A DNA stretch of 64,000 nucleotides from Microlunatus antarcticus (GTDB taxonomy: Bacteria > Actinomycetota > Actinomycetes > Propionibacteriales > Propionibacteriaceae), in NCBI RefSeq assembly GCF_014193425.1, contig NZ_JACHZG010000001.1, positions 1,674,001-1,738,000 of the forward strand, written 5' to 3'. The notes beneath the pieces were generated by a model. That model saw only the letters and a list, made by a program, of their open reading frames with translations, was not told the DNA's origin and made no database searches. A program made the translations under genes and the position numbers. Positions 32,867 to 41,006 of this stretch are shown piece after piece; the stretch's first letter is position 1, and every line of letters begins with the position of its first letter.

Positions 32867-33766
32867 ATGGACGCACGTCAGCTAGCGGTGCTGCGCGAGC
32901 TCGGCGACCGTGGCAGCGTGACCGCGGTCGCGGAGGCCCTGTTCATCACCCCCTCGGCGGTGTCCCAGCAGCTCGCCGCCCTCCAGCGGAACGTCCCCGT
33001 CGCCCTGACCCGGCGCCGCGGCCGCACCCTGGTCCTCACCGATGCAGGCCAGGCGTTGGCCGCGGCGGCGACCGAGGTGGCCACTGCGCTGGCGCGGGCC
33101 GACGCCGCGGTCGACGTGTTCCTCGCCGACCCGCGTGGCCCCGTACGCGTGTCCGCGTTCTCGAGCGCGGCCACCGCCTTCTTCCCGCCGCTGCTGCGGG
33201 CGACCTCCGCGGGCGGACCGCCCGTCGTGTGCGCGGAGCACGACGTGGCCCAGAGCCGCTTCCCGGCGCTGTGCGCCGACCACGACGTCGTCCTGGCCCA
33301 CCGGCTCGACCACAGCCCGCCGTGGCCGACGACCGTGTCCGTGACCTCGCTGCTGCGCGAGCCCCTCGACGTCGCCCTACCGGCCGACCACCCGCTGACC
33401 GGCCAGGCGTCGGTCGGCGTCGACCAGGTGGTCGGGCAGCCCTGGATCGCCGTGCACGAGGGGTTCCCGCTCCTCGCCCCGCTCGAGGCGATCGCCGCGG
33501 CGGGTGGTCGCCCGCTGACGATCGCCCACCGGGTCAACGACCTCACGGTCGTCGCCGGCCTGGTCGCCGCCGGGGGCGGGATCGCGCTGATGCCCCGCCA
33601 CACGGCGCCGTCCCACGCCGGCGTCGTCCTGCGTCCGCTCGGCGACCTCGTCCTCGCCCGGCACGTCGACGCCCTGGTGCGACCCGAGGGCGCCTACCGC
33701 GCTGCGGTCACCGACGTCCTCGACGTCCTCACCCGTGCTGCGGGGCGCCTCGTCGGGGACGGCTAG
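32867..33766 (+). CDS. LysR-family regulator of the EamA transporter
   Basis: A 299-residue protein with the N-terminal HTH ELGDRGSVTAVAEALFITPSAVSQQLAALQRN and a C-terminal substrate domain from residue 85. It is divergent from the EamA exporter gene, the usual arrangement for exporter regulators such as ArgP-type proteins. The TAGCGT -10 box 6 bases before the ATG indicates a leaderless mRNA. The effector is probably the exporter's substrate, unidentified. Confidence 0.85.
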   Translation: MDARQLAVLRELGDRGSVTAVAEALFITPSAVSQQLAALQRNVPVALTRRRGRTLVLTDAGQALAAAATEVATALARADAAVDVFLADPRGPVRVSAFSSAATAFFPPLLRATSAGGPPVVCAEHDVAQSRFPALCADHDVVLAHRLDHSPPWPTTVSVTSLLREPLDVALPADHPLTGQASVGVDQVVGQPWIAVHEGFPLLAPLEAIAAAGGRPLTIAHRVNDLTVVAGLVAAGGGIALMPRHTAPSHAGVVLRPLGDLVLARHVDALVRPEGAYRAAVTDVLDVLTRAAGRLVGDG

Positions 33767-33819
33767 GACCGCGCTGCGCGTCGACGTATCAGGCACCGCG
33801 GGACCGTCCTCCTGAGGGC

Positions 33820-36084
33820 ATGGCACTCGAACTGCAGATCCGGTCGTCCGTCCTCGCCGAGCTGGCGGTGAGCAGCGTGCAGGAGCAGCTGCTCGTCGCC
33901 TGCTTCCCACCCACCCCGCTGGGCTTCGTCGACCACGTCGACGTCGGGGCCGCTCCCGTGGGGCTCGAGCCGGCGGGGGAGGCCGTACGGCTGCGGGTGC
34001 CGCTCGACGTGTTCGTGGTGAGCCGGACGGACGTGCTGGCCGCTCCGAACGCCGTCCCGGCGGGGGCGTCGGGGCCGGCGCACGCGGCGGGGGCGGTGCT
34101 GGAGCTGAAGGCGGCCGGCCATCTCGTGACCATGACCTGCGTCGCCGTCGAGCCCGACGTGCCGGGCTTCGACCAGGCGGCGATGGTCGCCTCCGTCGGC
34201 GCCGCCACGACCCTCGACCTCGGGCCCGCGCTGGAGCGGTTCGGCCTGCCCGACCTCGCGCTGGCGACCGTCGAGCTCGTGGACGGGGTCGTCGCGATCC
34301 GGCTCGGGCCGGACGGCCCCGCGGCCGGTCACCTCTTCCCCGGACAGGACTGGGGCCTCTACCTCGACGGTGCCGCGGTCGAACAGCTGGCGCTGAGCAA
34401 GGTTCCGAGTGACCTGAGCGCCAAGATCGACGGGCTGCGGGTCAGCCCGCACTGGCGCCCCGACGGGACCACGCCGCACGTCGACGTGGACTACTCCGGC
34501 CAGGCGCCGGCGCCTGACCCGTTCGCCGGCGACGTCGACGGCACGTTGTCCTGCGACTTCTCCCTCAGCCCGCCGCCGGTGCTGGGCTTGCGGACGAGCG
34601 TGACCTGGTCGCTCCACGTCGACCTCGGCACCCTGGTGCCGGCCTTCGTCGACGACATCGTCGCGTCCGTGATCGCCGGGTCCCTGGACCCGACCACCTT
34701 CGGCGGCAGCTCCACCGGCGCCCGCTCCTTCACCCTCGACACGGGCCTGCCCGGCGTCTCCTTCGGCGGCGCCAGGCTCCGCTACGACTCGGTCCTGGCC
34801 GCACCCGAGGGCATGACGCTGGGCGGCGCCGTACTGCTTCCGCTCGCGCCCGACCGCGCCACGCTGCGGGCCACGGCGAGGCCGTTCGGGCTGCCCGTAC
34901 GGACGACGTTCTGCCGCGAGCTGGCGAAGTCCGGCAGCGGCGACCCGAGCCAGGTGGTGCTGCTCAGCGAGGTCTCCACCACGGGCAGCGTGTGGCTCGA
35001 CGACCTCGGGCGCTGGTGCGGGGTCGAGGTGGTGTCGCCCGGGTCCTGGGTCGAGACGTTCCTCAGGCCACCGGCCACGTTCCCGGAGGTCGTGATCACC
35101 ATCCCCTCGAAGGTCGCCCTCGGCATCCACGACCCGGTCCGGCTCATCGTGCGGACGGCCCGCGGCGTACGGCTGCTCGACCTGGGCGTACCGCCGCGGG
35201 TGGCCGTCGACGCGGAGGGCCACGTCACGAACGCGGTGGTCAACCACATCCCCAACTGCCTCGTCGTGAACGTCGAGCACGGGCTCACCTGGTACCTCGG
35301 TCACCCGGACGACCCGGGTTCGCTGAACCCCCCGCCCGAGCACCCCGACTGGGTGACCCTGATGACGTCCCACCCCGGCGTCGACGTCCAGCTGGTCACC
35401 CTCGGCGACCTCGAGCCCGGCGAGCTGGTCCGGTTCTCCTCGGTCGACCACACGGTGGAGGTCAGCGCCGACCGCTTCGGGCGGGCCCTCCTGCCGGTGC
35501 TGCTGCCGGTGCAGGCGCACCAGCCGTCGTCGAGCCTGGTCCGGCTCAACCGGGCGCGCATCGCGGGGCACGTCGACGTCGAGTCAGTCCTGCTCGAGGC
35601 CGTGTCCAGCGTGCCGGCGCCGCTCGGCGCCCGGTTGAGGACCGACGACCGCGGCGGACCGCTGCTCGTGGTCGAGCAACCCGGTCACCTGGAGCTGCAC
35701 ACCGTCGACGAGGTGGGGGCGACCGTGCTGGTCGGCCGCGAGTCGACCGGGGGGCGCCGCGACGAGCCGCAACCGCTGGGCGACGGCGAGGTCGAGCTCA
35801 ACCCGCAGCCCCTGCCGCCCGTCGACGACGGCCCCCGCAGCTGGGGCCGGTTCGACCTGCCCGGGCTCGTGGGCGTGACGACGGTGCCGGGCTTCCCCGA
35901 CGCGCCCGTGGCGCTGGCCCTGCTCGAGGACGGCTCGACGCTGGTCCTCGACCGCGACGACCGCGGCCAGGTCCGGGTGGCGGGGACGTTCGAGGGGCCG
36001 ATCGGGACGGTGGTGGTGCAGGGTCCGTGGGCGTTCACGTCCGTGGACGGACGTGCCGCGATCCTCCGGTTGCGCCGGGTCTGA
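33820..36084 (+). CDS. Large soluble protein of unknown function with an NPQPLPP motif
   Basis: A 754-residue protein starting at ATG 33820, weak GAGG upstream. It has no signal peptide and no clear membrane helix. It is rich in short beta-type segments (SVTWSLHVDLGTLVPAFVDDIV, FPEVVITIPSKVALGIHDP) throughout. Near residue 670 it has VELNPQPLPPVDDGPRSWGR; the NPQPLPP motif recurs in assorted actinobacterial hypothetical proteins, from memory. The final 80 residues look like a separate unit with six short strands (VTTVPGFPDAPVALALLEDGSTLV). I recognise no domain. It is alone between a LysR gene and an aldo/keto reductase. Confidence 0.65.
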   Translation: MALELQIRSSVLAELAVSSVQEQLLVACFPPTPLGFVDHVDVGAAPVGLEPAGEAVRLRVPLDVFVVSRTDVLAAPNAVPAGASGPAHAAGAVLELKAAGHLVTMTCVAVEPDVPGFDQAAMVASVGAATTLDLGPALERFGLPDLALATVELVDGVVAIRLGPDGPAAGHLFPGQDWGLYLDGAAVEQLALSKVPSDLSAKIDGLRVSPHWRPDGTTPHVDVDYSGQAPAPDPFAGDVDGTLSCDFSLSPPPVLGLRTSVTWSLHVDLGTLVPAFVDDIVASVIAGSLDPTTFGGSSTGARSFTLDTGLPGVSFGGARLRYDSVLAAPEGMTLGGAVLLPLAPDRATLRATARPFGLPVRTTFCRELAKSGSGDPSQVVLLSEVSTTGSVWLDDLGRWCGVEVVSPGSWVETFLRPPATFPEVVITIPSKVALGIHDPVRLIVRTARGVRLLDLGVPPRVAVDAEGHVTNAVVNHIPNCLVVNVEHGLTWYLGHPDDPGSLNPPPEHPDWVTLMTSHPGVDVQLVTLGDLEPGELVRFSSVDHTVEVSADRFGRALLPVLLPVQAHQPSSSLVRLNRARIAGHVDVESVLLEAVSSVPAPLGARLRTDDRGGPLLVVEQPGHLELHTVDEVGATVLVGRESTGGRRDEPQPLGDGEVELNPQPLPPVDDGPRSWGRFDLPGLVGVTTVPGFPDAPVALALLEDGSTLVLDRDDRGQVRVAGTFEGPIGTVVVQGPWAFTSVDGRAAILRLRRV

Positions 36085-36149
36085 GCGGGGTCGGGCCCCG
36101 ACGGCGACCCCGCCCGTCGGGTTGTCAAACCGGCGGGTTGGATGGAGCC

Positions 36150-36935
36150 ATGACGTCCTCCGACTACACCGAACCCGCCGTCGCGCTCGGTCAGCACCGC
36201 ATGCCCCTGCTGGGCTTCGGCACCTGGCAGATCGAGAACGACGACGCCCCGCAGGCCACGACGACGGCGCTGGAGCTCGGCTACCGCCACATCGACACGG
36301 CGACCGGCTACGGCAACGAGGCCGGCATCGGCGCGGCGCTCGCCTCGTCCGGCCTCGACCGCGACGCTGTCTTCGTCACCACCAAGCTCCCGCCGGAGAA
36401 CGTCGGGCACGAGCGGCAGACGATCGAGGAGAGCCTGACCAAGCTCGGCCTCGACCGCGTCGACCTGTGGCTGGTGCACTGGCCGCCGAACTCCCAGGCC
36501 TCGCCCGAGGTCTGGGAGCACGTGATCAAGGCCCAGCAGGACGGCCTGGCCACCAGCATCGGGGTCAGCAACTACTCGCTCGCCCAGATCGACGAGCTCG
36601 TCGCCGCGACCGGGGTCACCCCTGCGGTCAACCAGATCCGCTGGAGCCCGGGCATCTACGACGCCGCGGTCGCCGAGGGGCTGGCCGAGCGGGGCGTCGT
36701 GCTCGAGGGCTACAGCCCCTTCAAGGCGAGCAACCTCGACGACCCGACGCTGCTCCGGATCGCGGAGGCCCACGACGCGACCGCCGCGCAGGTGATCGTG
36801 GCGTGGCACGTGGCGCACGACTACGTCGTGATCCCCAAGTCGGTCCGGCGCGAGCGCATCGAGGCCAACGGCGCCGGCGCGCGGATCGAGCTGAGCGCCG
36901 AGGAGGTCGCGGCGATCGACGGTCTGGGTGCCTGA
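36150..36935 (+). CDS. Aldo/keto reductase (AKR5-type)
   Basis: A 261-residue (alpha/beta)8 oxidoreductase with the full catalytic tetrad D49, Y54, K79 and H110 (GYRHIDTATGYGNE, VTTKL, LWLVHWP). The NADPH-binding end is VVIPKSVRRERIEANGA. The length and motifs match 2,5-diketo-D-gluconate reductase-like enzymes. It reduces aldehydes or ketones with NADPH; the native substrate is not evident. GGAG precedes the ATG. The next gene begins 35 bases after its stop, so they may be co-transcribed. Confidence 0.87.
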   Translation: MTSSDYTEPAVALGQHRMPLLGFGTWQIENDDAPQATTTALELGYRHIDTATGYGNEAGIGAALASSGLDRDAVFVTTKLPPENVGHERQTIEESLTKLGLDRVDLWLVHWPPNSQASPEVWEHVIKAQQDGLATSIGVSNYSLAQIDELVAATGVTPAVNQIRWSPGIYDAAVAEGLAERGVVLEGYSPFKASNLDDPTLLRIAEAHDATAAQVIVAWHVAHDYVVIPKSVRRERIEANGAGARIELSAEEVAAIDGLGA

Positions 36936-36970
36936 CTGCGCCGCGACCCGGCGGCGCTGAGGGGGTCGGG

Positions 36971-37957
36971 GTGCACGTCCTGATCACCGGCGCCGCCGGC
37001 ATGGTGGGCCGCAAGCTCACGGCCCGGCTGGTCGCGGACGGGCGGCTGGGCGAGCGGCCGGTCGAGCGGCTGACGCTCGCCGACGTCGTCCTGCCGCCCC
37101 GGCCCGAGGGCTACGCGGGCGTCGTCGACGTCGTGGCCGCCGACCTGGCCGAGCCGGGCGTGGTCGAGCGACTGATCGAGGCCCGGCCGGACGTCGTGTT
37201 CCACCTGGCCGCCGTGGTCTCCGGCCAGGCGGAGGCGGACCTCGACCTCGGCTACCGGGTGAACCTCGACGGCACCCGCGCCCTGCTCGACGCCATCCGT
37301 ACGGCGCACGTCGAGGACGGCTACCACCCGCGCGTGGTCTTCACCTCGTCGATCGCCGTGTACGGGGCGCCGCTGCCGAACCCGATCGGCGAGGACCTCC
37401 ACCAGGCCCCGCTGACCAGCTACGGCACCCAGAAGGCGATCGGGGAGCTGCTGCTGGCCGACTGGACGCGCCGCGGGTTCCTCGACGGGGTCGGGATCCG
37501 GCTGCCGACGATCTGCATCCGGCCCGGTGCACCGAACCAGGCGGCCTCCTCGTTCTTCTCGAGCATCCTGCGGGAGCCGCTGGCCGGGCGGGAAGCAGTG
37601 CTGCCCGTGCCCGAGACGGTGCGCCACTGGCACGCGTCACCACGATCGGCGGTCGCGTTCCTGGTCCGCGCGGCCACGCTCGACACGGCCCTGGTGGGGC
37701 CGCGTCGCACGCTGTCGATGCCGGGGCTGAGCGCGACGGTCGGCGAGCAGATCGAGGCGCTGCGGCGGGTGGCGGGGGAGCGTGCCGTCCACTTGATCCG
37801 GCGCGAGCCGGACCCCGTGATCATGGGGATCGTCCAGACGTGGGCGGAGGCGCTGGACGCGTCCCGGGCGGAACGGCTCGGCTTCGTGGCCGAGACCTCG
37901 TTCGACGAGATCATCCGCGTGCACGTCGAGGACGAGCTGGGCGGCGTCCTGCCGTAG
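36971..37957 (+). CDS. NAD-dependent epimerase/dehydratase, D-erythronate dehydrogenase (DenD)-like
   Basis: A 328-residue extended SDR starting at GTG 36971. The NAD motif is VLITGAAGMVGRKL, the catalytic Tyr-Lys are in YGTQKAIGELLL (YxxxK), and TSSIAVYG carries the active Ser. IRLPTICIRPGAPNQAASSFF strongly resembles the DenD family, which oxidises D-erythronate at C3 in tetronate catabolism. The other tetronate genes (isomerase, kinase, aldolase) are absent here. An unrelated substrate is possible. Confidence 0.75.
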   Translation: MHVLITGAAGMVGRKLTARLVADGRLGERPVERLTLADVVLPPRPEGYAGVVDVVAADLAEPGVVERLIEARPDVVFHLAAVVSGQAEADLDLGYRVNLDGTRALLDAIRTAHVEDGYHPRVVFTSSIAVYGAPLPNPIGEDLHQAPLTSYGTQKAIGELLLADWTRRGFLDGVGIRLPTICIRPGAPNQAASSFFSSILREPLAGREAVLPVPETVRHWHASPRSAVAFLVRAATLDTALVGPRRTLSMPGLSATVGEQIEALRRVAGERAVHLIRREPDPVIMGIVQTWAEALDASRAERLGFVAETSFDEIIRVHVEDELGGVLP

Positions 37958-37973
37958 GGCGGGCGCCGAGCGG

Positions 37974-38831
37974 TCAGTCGGTGCCGAGCACGTCGCGCCA
38001 CGAGTAGGTGGGCGTCCAGCCGAACAGGGTCTTGATCTTGCCGCAGCCGAAGGCCGAGGCTGGGTCCTGGTAGTCGTCGGCGAAGCGGTCGTACCCGTCG
38101 TAGTACTCGGCCATGAGGTCGCGCAGGCCGCGCTTCGCCCGGGTGTCGGCGGCGGCGATCAGGCACACCTCGTGCCCGGTGCTGTCGCCCTCGAGCGCGG
38201 CGCGGTAGGCCGTGCCGACGTCGCGGGCGTCGATGTAGCTCCAGAAGTTCGCGCTGCTCAGGGACGGGTCCGCCCACTCGTCGCGGAACCGGCCGTAGCC
38301 GTCGGGGTCGATCACGTTGTTGATCCGCAGGCCGACCCACGCCGTGCCCGGGTGGGCGAGGACGAGGGAGTCGACGATCACCTCGCTGATGTACTTGCTC
38401 AGCGCGTACGCGTTGGGCGACGGCCGGCGCTCGCCCTCGTCGAAGGGGATCCGGTCCGGCACGACGCCGTCGGTGAGGAGCCCGGTCGCCATCTCGCTCG
38501 AGGCGTAGACGACGCGCCCGATGCCGAGGTCCCCGGCCGCCTGCAGGACGTTGTGGGCGCTGACCACGTTGTTGTCGAACACGCTGATCCGCGCGTTCCC
38601 GCTCGGCGACGGGTTGGCGGCCAGGTGCGCGACGCCGTCCGGGCGGTACTGGGCCAGGACGTCGTACACCTGGCCCGCGTCGGTCAGGTCCACCCGGCAG
38701 AACTCGCCGGGCAGCTCCAGGTCGGACCGGGGCGCGAGGTCGAGGTTGACGACGTCGTGCCCGGCGGCGGCCAGGTCACGGACGACCCACTGCCCGGCGC
38801 GGCCGTTGCCGCCGGTGACGACGATCTTCAC
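37974..38831 (-). CDS. NAD(P)-dependent extended SDR (NAD-dependent epimerase family)
   Basis: A 285-residue protein, GTG start, with GGNGRAGQWV as the Rossmann nucleotide motif and the catalytic YALSKYISEVIV (YxxxK) preceded by VYASSEMATGL. The C-terminus (CGKIKTLFGWTPTYSWRDVL) is typical of UDP-sugar-epimerase relatives. It converges on the DenD-like gene with a 16-base gap. No tightly linked sugar pathway is present, so the substrate is unassigned. Confidence 0.8.
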   Translation of the reverse strand: MKIVVTGGNGRAGQWVVRDLAAAGHDVVNLDLAPRSDLELPGEFCRVDLTDAGQVYDVLAQYRPDGVAHLAANPSPSGNARISVFDNNVVSAHNVLQAAGDLGIGRVVYASSEMATGLLTDGVVPDRIPFDEGERRPSPNAYALSKYISEVIVDSLVLAHPGTAWVGLRINNVIDPDGYGRFRDEWADPSLSSANFWSYIDARDVGTAYRAALEGDSTGHEVCLIAAADTRAKRGLRDLMAEYYDGYDRFADDYQDPASAFGCGKIKTLFGWTPTYSWRDVLGTD

Positions 38832-38843
38832 CGGTGCCGCCCG

Positions 38844-39854
38844 TCAGGCTTCGCGGGTCTTGGGCGAGCTCTCCGCCGTCCTGGCCGGGTCGCGCTCGAT
38901 CACCGGGTCGAGGATCTCGTCGATCTTGGCCAGCAGGTCGGCGTCGAGGGTGACCCCGGCCGCCGCGGCGTTGTCCGCGACCTGCTCGGGCCGCGAGGCG
39001 CCGATGATCGCGGTCGCGACGTTCTCGTTCTGCAGCGTCCACGCCACGGCGAGGGCGGCCATCGACAGCCCGGCCTCGTCCGCGAGCGGCCTGAGCTGCT
39101 GGACCCGCTCGAGCACGTCGTCGCGCATCCAGCGGGCGATCATGTTCGCGCCGCCCTTCTCGTCCGTGGCGCGCGAGCCGGCCGGGGGCTGCTCGCCCGG
39201 CTTGTACTTGCCGGTGAGGACGCCCTGGGCGATCGGCGACCAGACGACCTGCGAGATGCCGAGCTCCTTCGACGTGGGCACGACCTCGCCCTCGATCACG
39301 CGCCACAGCATCGAGTACTGCGGCTGGTTGGAGATCAGCTGGAACCCGAGGTCACGAGCCAACGCCGCGCCGGCGCGGAGCTGCTCGGCGGTCCACTCGC
39401 TCACACCGACGTAGAGCACCTTGCCCGCGCGGACGAGGTCGGCGAAGGCCTGCATCGTCTCCTCGAGCGGCGTCTCCACGTCGAAGCGGTGCGCCTGGTA
39501 GAGGTCGATGTAGTCGGTCTGCAGCCGGCTCAGCGAACCGTGCGCGGCCTCCATGACGTGCTTGCGCGACAGGCCGAGGTCGTTGTGCCCCTTCGGCCCG
39601 ATCGGTCCGAAGACCTTGGTGAAGATCTCCAGCGACTCGCGCCGCTCGCCCTTCAGCGCCTCGCCCAGCACGGTCTCCGCCTTGGTGTTGGCGTAGACGT
39701 CGGCGGTGTCGAAGGTCGTGATGCCGACGTCGAGGGCGGCGCGGACGCAGGCCTGCGCCTGCTCGTTCTCGACCTGCGAGCCGTGCGTCAGCCAGTTGCC
39801 GTAGGTGACCTCGGAGATCTTGAGGCCCGAGTTGCCGAGGTAGCGGAAGTCCAT
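38844..39854 (-). CDS. Aldo/keto reductase (Kv-beta/YghZ-type)
   Basis: A 336-residue AKR with start 39854; an in-frame upstream start at 39878 would add 8 residues that do not match the family. The tetrad is visible as D and Y (GITTFDTADVYANTKAE), K (IFTKVF) and H (IDLYQAHRFD). The C-terminal NADP-binding region includes AIIGASRPEQVADNAAA. Kv-beta-like AKRs reduce methylglyoxal and other aldehydes. It lies 12 bases upstream of the SDR on the same strand, so they are likely co-transcribed. Confidence 0.87.
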   Translation of the reverse strand: MDFRYLGNSGLKISEVTYGNWLTHGSQVENEQAQACVRAALDVGITTFDTADVYANTKAETVLGEALKGERRESLEIFTKVFGPIGPKGHNDLGLSRKHVMEAAHGSLSRLQTDYIDLYQAHRFDVETPLEETMQAFADLVRAGKVLYVGVSEWTAEQLRAGAALARDLGFQLISNQPQYSMLWRVIEGEVVPTSKELGISQVVWSPIAQGVLTGKYKPGEQPPAGSRATDEKGGANMIARWMRDDVLERVQQLRPLADEAGLSMAALAVAWTLQNENVATAIIGASRPEQVADNAAAAGVTLDADLLAKIDEILDPVIERDPARTAESSPKTREA

Positions 39855-39937
39855 GCCTCCACACAACCACGCGCGCACGCACGTGCCCGGTGGCCGGCGT
39901 GAGGCCGTTCAGCGTCCCGACGGTGCCGCCCTCTCCG

Positions 39938-40888
39938 TCAGAGCGAGCGGAGGGCGCGGACGCGGTCGGCCCGCACGCGCTGCGCGAGGGCGCTGCCGGG
40001 TGCGTAGAGCTCGAAGCCGTGCGGTGCGCCGGGGTGCACGTGCAGCTCGACCGGCACGCCGGCGGCGGCCAGCCGGGCGGCGTACGCGAGGTCCTCGTCG
40101 AGGAAGATGTCGAGGTCGCCGACGTCGAGGTAGGTCGGCGGCAGCCCGCGGAGGTCGGTTGCGCGGGCCGGGGCCGCGTACGGGGACACGTCGTCGCCGC
40201 TGGCGTTCCCCGACAGCAGGGCCTGCCACCCGGTGACGTTGTCGACGTAGCTCCAGGTGATCAGGCCCGAGAAGCGCGGGTCGGGCTCGAGGTTGCGGTC
40301 GTCGAGCATCGGGTAGACCAGGATCTGCCGGGCGAGCGCCGGGCCGGACCGGTCGCGGGCGAGCAGCGCCACCCCGGCGGCCAGGCCGCCTCCTGCGCTG
40401 TCACCCATCACGGCGACCCGCGCCGGGTCCACGCCCAGCTCGTCCGCGTGGGCGGCCAGCCAGACGAGGGCGGCGTAGCAGTCCTCGACCGGGACCGGGT
40501 GCGGGAACTCCGGCGCGAGGCGGTAGTCGACGGCGAGCATGGGCACGCCGCTGAGCTCGGCGAAGGAGGCGATGCCGGCGTCGTTGAGCTCGACGCTGCC
40601 CATGATCATCCCGCCGCCGTGGAGGTAGAGCACCGCCGCCCCGTCGCTCCGGTCCTGCGGGACGTACCAGCGCAGGAGGATCTCGGTCCCGTCGGCGACG
40701 GTCAGCGTGCGGTCGGTGCGGGTGACGCCGACGGCCTGCGGCACCCCGGCGAAGAGGCGGGGATAGTTCTCCTCCGACCGCGCGCGGCGCGCGGCGACGT
40801 CACCGACGGCCGGCAGCGGGGCCTCGGGCTGCCCGGCGAACAGCGCCGCCAGGGCGGCGGCGGTCTCGGGGTCCATGGCCAGCGTCAT
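39938..40888 (-). CDS. Alpha/beta hydrolase of the hormone-sensitive-lipase family (esterase)
   Basis: A 316-residue protein with GAGGAGGACCCG directly before its ATG, an excellent ribosome binding site. It has the HSL oxyanion motif HGGGMIMGS, the nucleophile elbow GDSAGGG (near residue 165), a late acidic residue in DVGDLDIFLDE and the histidine in HPGAPHGFELYAPG. It cleaves short-chain esters in the cytoplasm. It is divergent from the channel gene, with a 118-base gap that I see nothing specific in. Confidence 0.86.
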   Translation of the reverse strand: MTLAMDPETAAALAALFAGQPEAPLPAVGDVAARRARSEENYPRLFAGVPQAVGVTRTDRTLTVADGTEILLRWYVPQDRSDGAAVLYLHGGGMIMGSVELNDAGIASFAELSGVPMLAVDYRLAPEFPHPVPVEDCYAALVWLAAHADELGVDPARVAVMGDSAGGGLAAGVALLARDRSGPALARQILVYPMLDDRNLEPDPRFSGLITWSYVDNVTGWQALLSGNASGDDVSPYAAPARATDLRGLPPTYLDVGDLDIFLDEDLAYAARLAAAGVPVELHVHPGAPHGFELYAPGSALAQRVRADRVRALRSL

Positions 40889-41006
40889 CGGGTCCTCCTC
40901 GTCGAGGCCGCGTACGCGGCTTTGCTGATCTTCGCGCAGGCCTTCGCATCCAGTTCATCTCTGAGAGACTCCTCAGTGCTCGGGGCCCGTTCGGGAAGAG
41001 CCTGTC

